35,825 bases of DNA. Source: Thiobacillaceae bacterium. Its GTDB lineage: Bacteria > Pseudomonadota > Gammaproteobacteria > Burkholderiales > Thiobacillaceae. The stretch is taken from the NCBI GenBank assembly GCA_025458005.1, contig JALOTG010000044.1, positions 1 to 35,825 of the forward strand. The letters run 5' to 3'. Under the pieces are notes generated by a model that searched no databases, was not told the origin of the DNA, and saw nothing but the letters and a program-made list of their open reading frames with translations. The translations under genes and the position numbers were made by a program. Positions 33,113-35,825 of this stretch are shown here, one piece after another (the first letter of the stretch is position 1; every line of letters begins with the position of its first letter).

Positions 33113-34492
33113 ATGAGCCAAATCGATCGTCGCACCTTCATCAAGGCCCTGGCCGCCGCCTCTTCCGCCTCCGCCCTGTCATTGCCGTCGCTCGCCCTGG
33201 CCAAGACCAAGGCCAAGGTGGTGGTGATCGGCGGCGGCTATGCCGGCGCCACCGCCGCCAAGTACGTCAAACTGCTCGACAAGGACATCGAGGTGACCTT
33301 GATCGAGCCCAACCAGATCTACGTGTCCTGCCCGCTGTCCAACGAGGTGGTGGTCGGCCACCGCGACATCAAGACCCTGGCGGTCGGCTACGACGGGCTG
33401 AAGAAGCGCGGCGTCACCGTGCTGCACGACCTGGTCACCGGCGTGGACCGGGCCAAGAAGGTGGTCAGCACCAAGGGCGGCAAGAAGCTCGCCTACGACG
33501 CCTTGGTCATGTCGCCCGGCATCGACTTCCAGTACACGGGCATCGAAGGCTACACGGAGGCCCTCACCGAGCAGTTCCCGCACGCCTGGAAGGCCGGGCC
33601 GCAGACCCTGCTGCTGAAGAAGCAGCTCGAGGCGATGCCCGATGGCGGCGTGTTCGTCATCGTCGTGCCGAAGGGCCCGTTCCGCTGCCCGCCCGGCCCC
33701 TACGAGCGCGCCTCGCTGGTGGCCAACTACTTCCAGCACCACGGCAAGAAGAAGAGCAAGGTCATCATCCTGGACGCCAACGACTCGCACTCCAAGAAGG
33801 GCCTGTTCAACCAGGCCTGGGCCAAGCTGTACGGCTGGGAGAAGGAGGGCCTGGGCACCAACGGCATGATCGAGTGGGTGAAGGGCGCGGAGGGGGGCGG
33901 CGTCACCAAGCTGGACGCCAAGACCAAGACGGTGTCCTCCGACTTCGTCGACGTTAAGGCCGACGTGCTCAACATCATCCCTTCGCACAAGGCCGGCAAG
34001 ATCGCCGCCGACGCGGGCCTCACGGGCGCCGAGGGCAATAACTTCGAGAAGGGCTGGTGCAAGGTGGAGCCGATGACCATGGCCAGCGCGCTGGACGCCA
34101 ACATCTACGCCATCGGCGACAGTTGCGTGGCCGGCGAGATGCCGCTGTACGGCAACCCCAACGCGGCCTTCGACATGCCCAAGAGCGCGCACATCGCCAT
34201 GACCCAGGCCAAGGTGGCGGCCGCCGCCATCGTCGCCAAGCTCAATGGCCTGCCGACCCCCGAGCCCTACTACGCCAATACCTGCTACAGCGTGGTGGGC
34301 GACGACTACGGCATCTCGGTGGCGCACCTGTACCGGGTGGTCAACGGCACCTTCAAGTACATCCCGGAGGGCAGCGGCGTGTCCATGACGACCATGCCCG
34401 ACAAGTCGCCCGTGCCCGCCATCTACCGCAAGCTCGAGGCCGAGTACGCCGACGGCTGGCTGCGCAACGTCATCGCGGATGCGTTCGGCTGA
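33113..34492 (+). CDS. fccB: Sulfide dehydrogenase flavoprotein subunit (flavocytochrome c)
   Basis: A 459-residue periplasmic FAD protein that oxidises sulfide to sulfur or polysulfide and passes electrons to FccA. A Tat signal (DRRTFIKALAAASSASALSL) is present, consistent with export of a folded flavoprotein. The FAD fold starts VVVIGGGYAGATAAKYVKLL. Cys73 in YVSCPLSNEVV matches the cysteine that binds FAD covalently in Allochromatium FccB. The two redox-active cysteines are kept, in FRCPPGPYERASL and NTCYSVVGDDYG. NIYAIGDSCVAGEMPLYGNP is the second FAD motif. It starts 10 bp after fccA and is probably in the same FNR-controlled transcript. Confidence 0.95.
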   Translation: MSQIDRRTFIKALAAASSASALSLPSLALAKTKAKVVVIGGGYAGATAAKYVKLLDKDIEVTLIEPNQIYVSCPLSNEVVVGHRDIKTLAVGYDGLKKRGVTVLHDLVTGVDRAKKVVSTKGGKKLAYDALVMSPGIDFQYTGIEGYTEALTEQFPHAWKAGPQTLLLKKQLEAMPDGGVFVIVVPKGPFRCPPGPYERASLVANYFQHHGKKKSKVIILDANDSHSKKGLFNQAWAKLYGWEKEGLGTNGMIEWVKGAEGGGVTKLDAKTKTVSSDFVDVKADVLNIIPSHKAGKIAADAGLTGAEGNNFEKGWCKVEPMTMASALDANIYAIGDSCVAGEMPLYGNPNAAFDMPKSAHIAMTQAKVAAAAIVAKLNGLPTPEPYYANTCYSVVGDDYGISVAHLYRVVNGTFKYIPEGSGVSMTTMPDKSPVPAIYRKLEAEYADGWLRNVIADAFG

Positions 34493-34535
34493 GCGGGTGA
34501 CGAGTGACGCTGACCTTTTTCGAGGAAGGAGGCCC

Positions 34536-34568
34536 ATGACCGACACGCGAAACCTGACCGATGTCTAG
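34536..34568 (+). CDS. Possible 10-residue ORF (leader peptide or gene remnant)
   Basis: AAGGAGG followed three bases later by ATG and the frame [10 protein letters not shown], then TAG. The ribosome site is very strong for so short a frame. It lies between fccB and the octaheme nitrite reductase gene. It may be a leader, or the start of a gene whose body is lost, as in the other broken genes here. Confidence 0.3.
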   Translation: MTDTRNLTDV

Positions 34569-34572
34569 TACT

Positions 34573-34595
34573 GGCGGCCCCGCCGCGGGGCCGCC
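34573..34595 (+). terminator. Strong hairpin between fccB and the octaheme nitrite reductase gene
   Basis: GGCGGCCCC-GCCGC-GGGGCCGCC, 9-bp stem, no T tract after it. It could attenuate, protect the fccAB mRNA end, or mark a processing site. Confidence 0.4.
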
Positions 34596-34623
34596 AAATC
34601 GAGCACCTGACAAGGAGATAAGC

Positions 34624-35825
34624 ATGAGGAAATCAAGCATCTGGGGACGAATGGCATCCGGCCTGGCCGCTGCCCTGTTCGCCTTCGGCGTGCAGGCGGC
34701 GGTGGACATCCCCAAACCGCAGATACCACCCCCGCCGCCCGAGAAGGCCCCGCCCGTCAAGCCGATCGACAGCAAGAAGTGCTATGCCTGTCACGAAAAC
34801 GTCGAGGATTGGCACACCCAGGGCCGTCACGCCACGGTGAACTGCGCCCATTGCCACGACGCTGAAGAGCACCTGAAGACCGCCAAGGGCAGCAACATGG
34901 GCACCCGTCCGGGCACCAACAAGGACCACCGCGCCTGCGCCACTTGCCACGTCGAGCAGTACAACACCTTCGTGCAGCCCAACCTGGAATCCCACGCCCG
35001 CGTCGAAAAGGCCCGCTACACCAGCCGGTCGCCCCTGTTCGACAAGCTGATGGAAGGTTACGGCTTCACCAAGGAGCACGCCGAGCCCCGCTCCCACGCC
35101 TTCATGCTGGTGGACCAGTGGGTGGTGGACCGCGCCTTCGGCGGCCGCATGCAGTTCAAGGACTGGACCTATGTGAACAAGGCCGAGCTGGCCGCCAACG
35201 GCGCCTGGAACGTGATTGTTGACAAGGAACCCAGCACCTCTGACCAGAAGCTCTTCATGCGCCAGACCGCCGCGGCCGTGAACCCCGTCTGCATGAACTG
35301 CAAGACGCAGGATCACATCCTGGACTGGGCCTACAAGGGCGACAAGCACCCCGCCGCCAAGTGGGACCGCACCTCCAAGCCGGTCGAGTTCGCCCGGGCC
35401 GTGAACCATCCGCTGAACTGCTTCATGTGCCACGATCCCCACTCGGCCAAGCCGCGCGTGGTGCGTGACGCCCTGATCGAGGCCGTGGTGGACCGCAAGC
35501 TGGGCACCTATCCCATGGACCCGGTGAAGAGCCAGCAAACCAAGATGGAGAAGGTGGTGTTCCAGCGGGATGGCAAGGACTTCCGCGCCATCGGCATGCT
35601 GTCCAAGTCCGACTCCAACCTGATGTGCGCCCAGTGCCACGTGGAGTATAACTGCGGCGTCGGCTTCGACTGCGCCGGTGCAGACGGCAAGGTCAAGATG
35701 ACCCCCGATCCGGACCAGAAGATGATCACCATGGCCGATCCGCGCACCAACCTGTTCCCGTGGACCAACGTCTTCGGCTACAAGAAGGTGATGACCGAGG
35801 ACTACAAGTTCAAGGACTTCAAGCA
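34624..35825 (+). CDS. Octaheme cytochrome c nitrite reductase (partial, right edge)
   Basis: A periplasmic multiheme enzyme; 400 residues are visible before the window ends. The ATG has AAGGAGA upstream and a signal peptide ends near FGVQAA. Heme motifs in order are CYACH (53), CAHCH (74), CATCH (105), CMNCK (223), CFMCH (266) and CAQCH (335). A lysine-ligated CxxCK as fourth heme, after three CxxCH, is the pattern of octaheme nitrite reductases such as the Thioalkalivibrio enzyme; in NrfA it is the first heme. CHVEYNC puts a Tyr and Cys two residues apart (342, 344), as in the Tyr-Cys crosslink of that enzyme. It would reduce nitrite to ammonia. The last two hemes should lie beyond the edge. 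Confidence 0.9.
   Translation, partial: MRKSSIWGRMASGLAAALFAFGVQAAVDIPKPQIPPPPPEKAPPVKPIDSKKCYACHENVEDWHTQGRHATVNCAHCHDAEEHLKTAKGSNMGTRPGTNKDHRACATCHVEQYNTFVQPNLESHARVEKARYTSRSPLFDKLMEGYGFTKEHAEPRSHAFMLVDQWVVDRAFGGRMQFKDWTYVNKAELAANGAWNVIVDKEPSTSDQKLFMRQTAAAVNPVCMNCKTQDHILDWAYKGDKHPAAKWDRTSKPVEFARAVNHPLNCFMCHDPHSAKPRVVRDALIEAVVDRKLGTYPMDPVKSQQTKMEKVVFQRDGKDFRAIGMLSKSDSNLMCAQCHVEYNCGVGFDCAGADGKVKMTPDPDQKMITMADPRTNLFPWTNVFGYKKVMTEDYKFKDFK

Overview
The window is very GC-rich and densely coded. Its gene set suggests a sulfur-oxidising betaproteobacterium, perhaps of the Thiobacillaceae/Hydrogenophilales type. This is inferred from gene content: flavocytochrome c sulfide dehydrogenase, an octaheme nitrite reductase, TrpB2, class I fumarase, and the glnE-ilvE-zinc finger-DUF302 run. 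No rRNA, tRNA, insertion sequence, prophage or CRISPR array was seen.

Layout. 1-5454: pyruvate phosphate dikinase (cut by the left edge), a Nudix hydrolase and TrpB2. 4954-16106 (minus strand): one compact operon whose gene order runs mrpE-mrpF-mrpG-DUF4040/MbhD-mrpB-mrpC-[fused MrpD+NuoL-like antiporter]-nuoH-nuoB-nuoC-nuoD-[NuoI fused to a GltD/NfnL-like flavoprotein]-ferritin-like protein. This matches the order of the archaeal Mbx/MBS respiratory complex (Mrp module plus complex I/group 4 hydrogenase-like module). 16208-23495: OmpA-like protein with five thrombospondin type 3 repeats, MscL, class I fumarase, a broken PbpG, phospholipase A1 and a lipoprotein alpha/beta hydrolase. 23657-31615: acs, divergent glnE, then ilvE, a small zinc protein, a DUF302 protein and hemN. 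31684-35825: an NTF2-like protein, a regulatory intergenic region, fccA (broken), fccB and an octaheme nitrite reductase (cut by the right edge).

The most interesting system is the Mbx/MBS-like operon. Its NuoB-like subunit keeps only three of the four usual cluster cysteines. Its NuoD-like subunit has lost the C-terminal NiFe motif. The two antiporter subunits are one polypeptide, and the terminal ferredoxin subunit carries a NAD(P)H-type flavoprotein domain. I infer an ion-pumping oxidoreductase linking NAD(P)H to a sulfur compound or another acceptor.

A second notable area is 32122-32657. It holds an 11-bp inverted repeat, a textbook sigma-54 promoter, a short predicted RNA closed by two tandem terminators, and a perfect FNR-type site placed as in a class II promoter ahead of fccAB.

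Three genes (mrpE, pbpG, fccA) each lack an internal conserved block and change frame at the break. This is either real decay or, more likely, repeated assembly error; it should be resolved before these genes are called dead.
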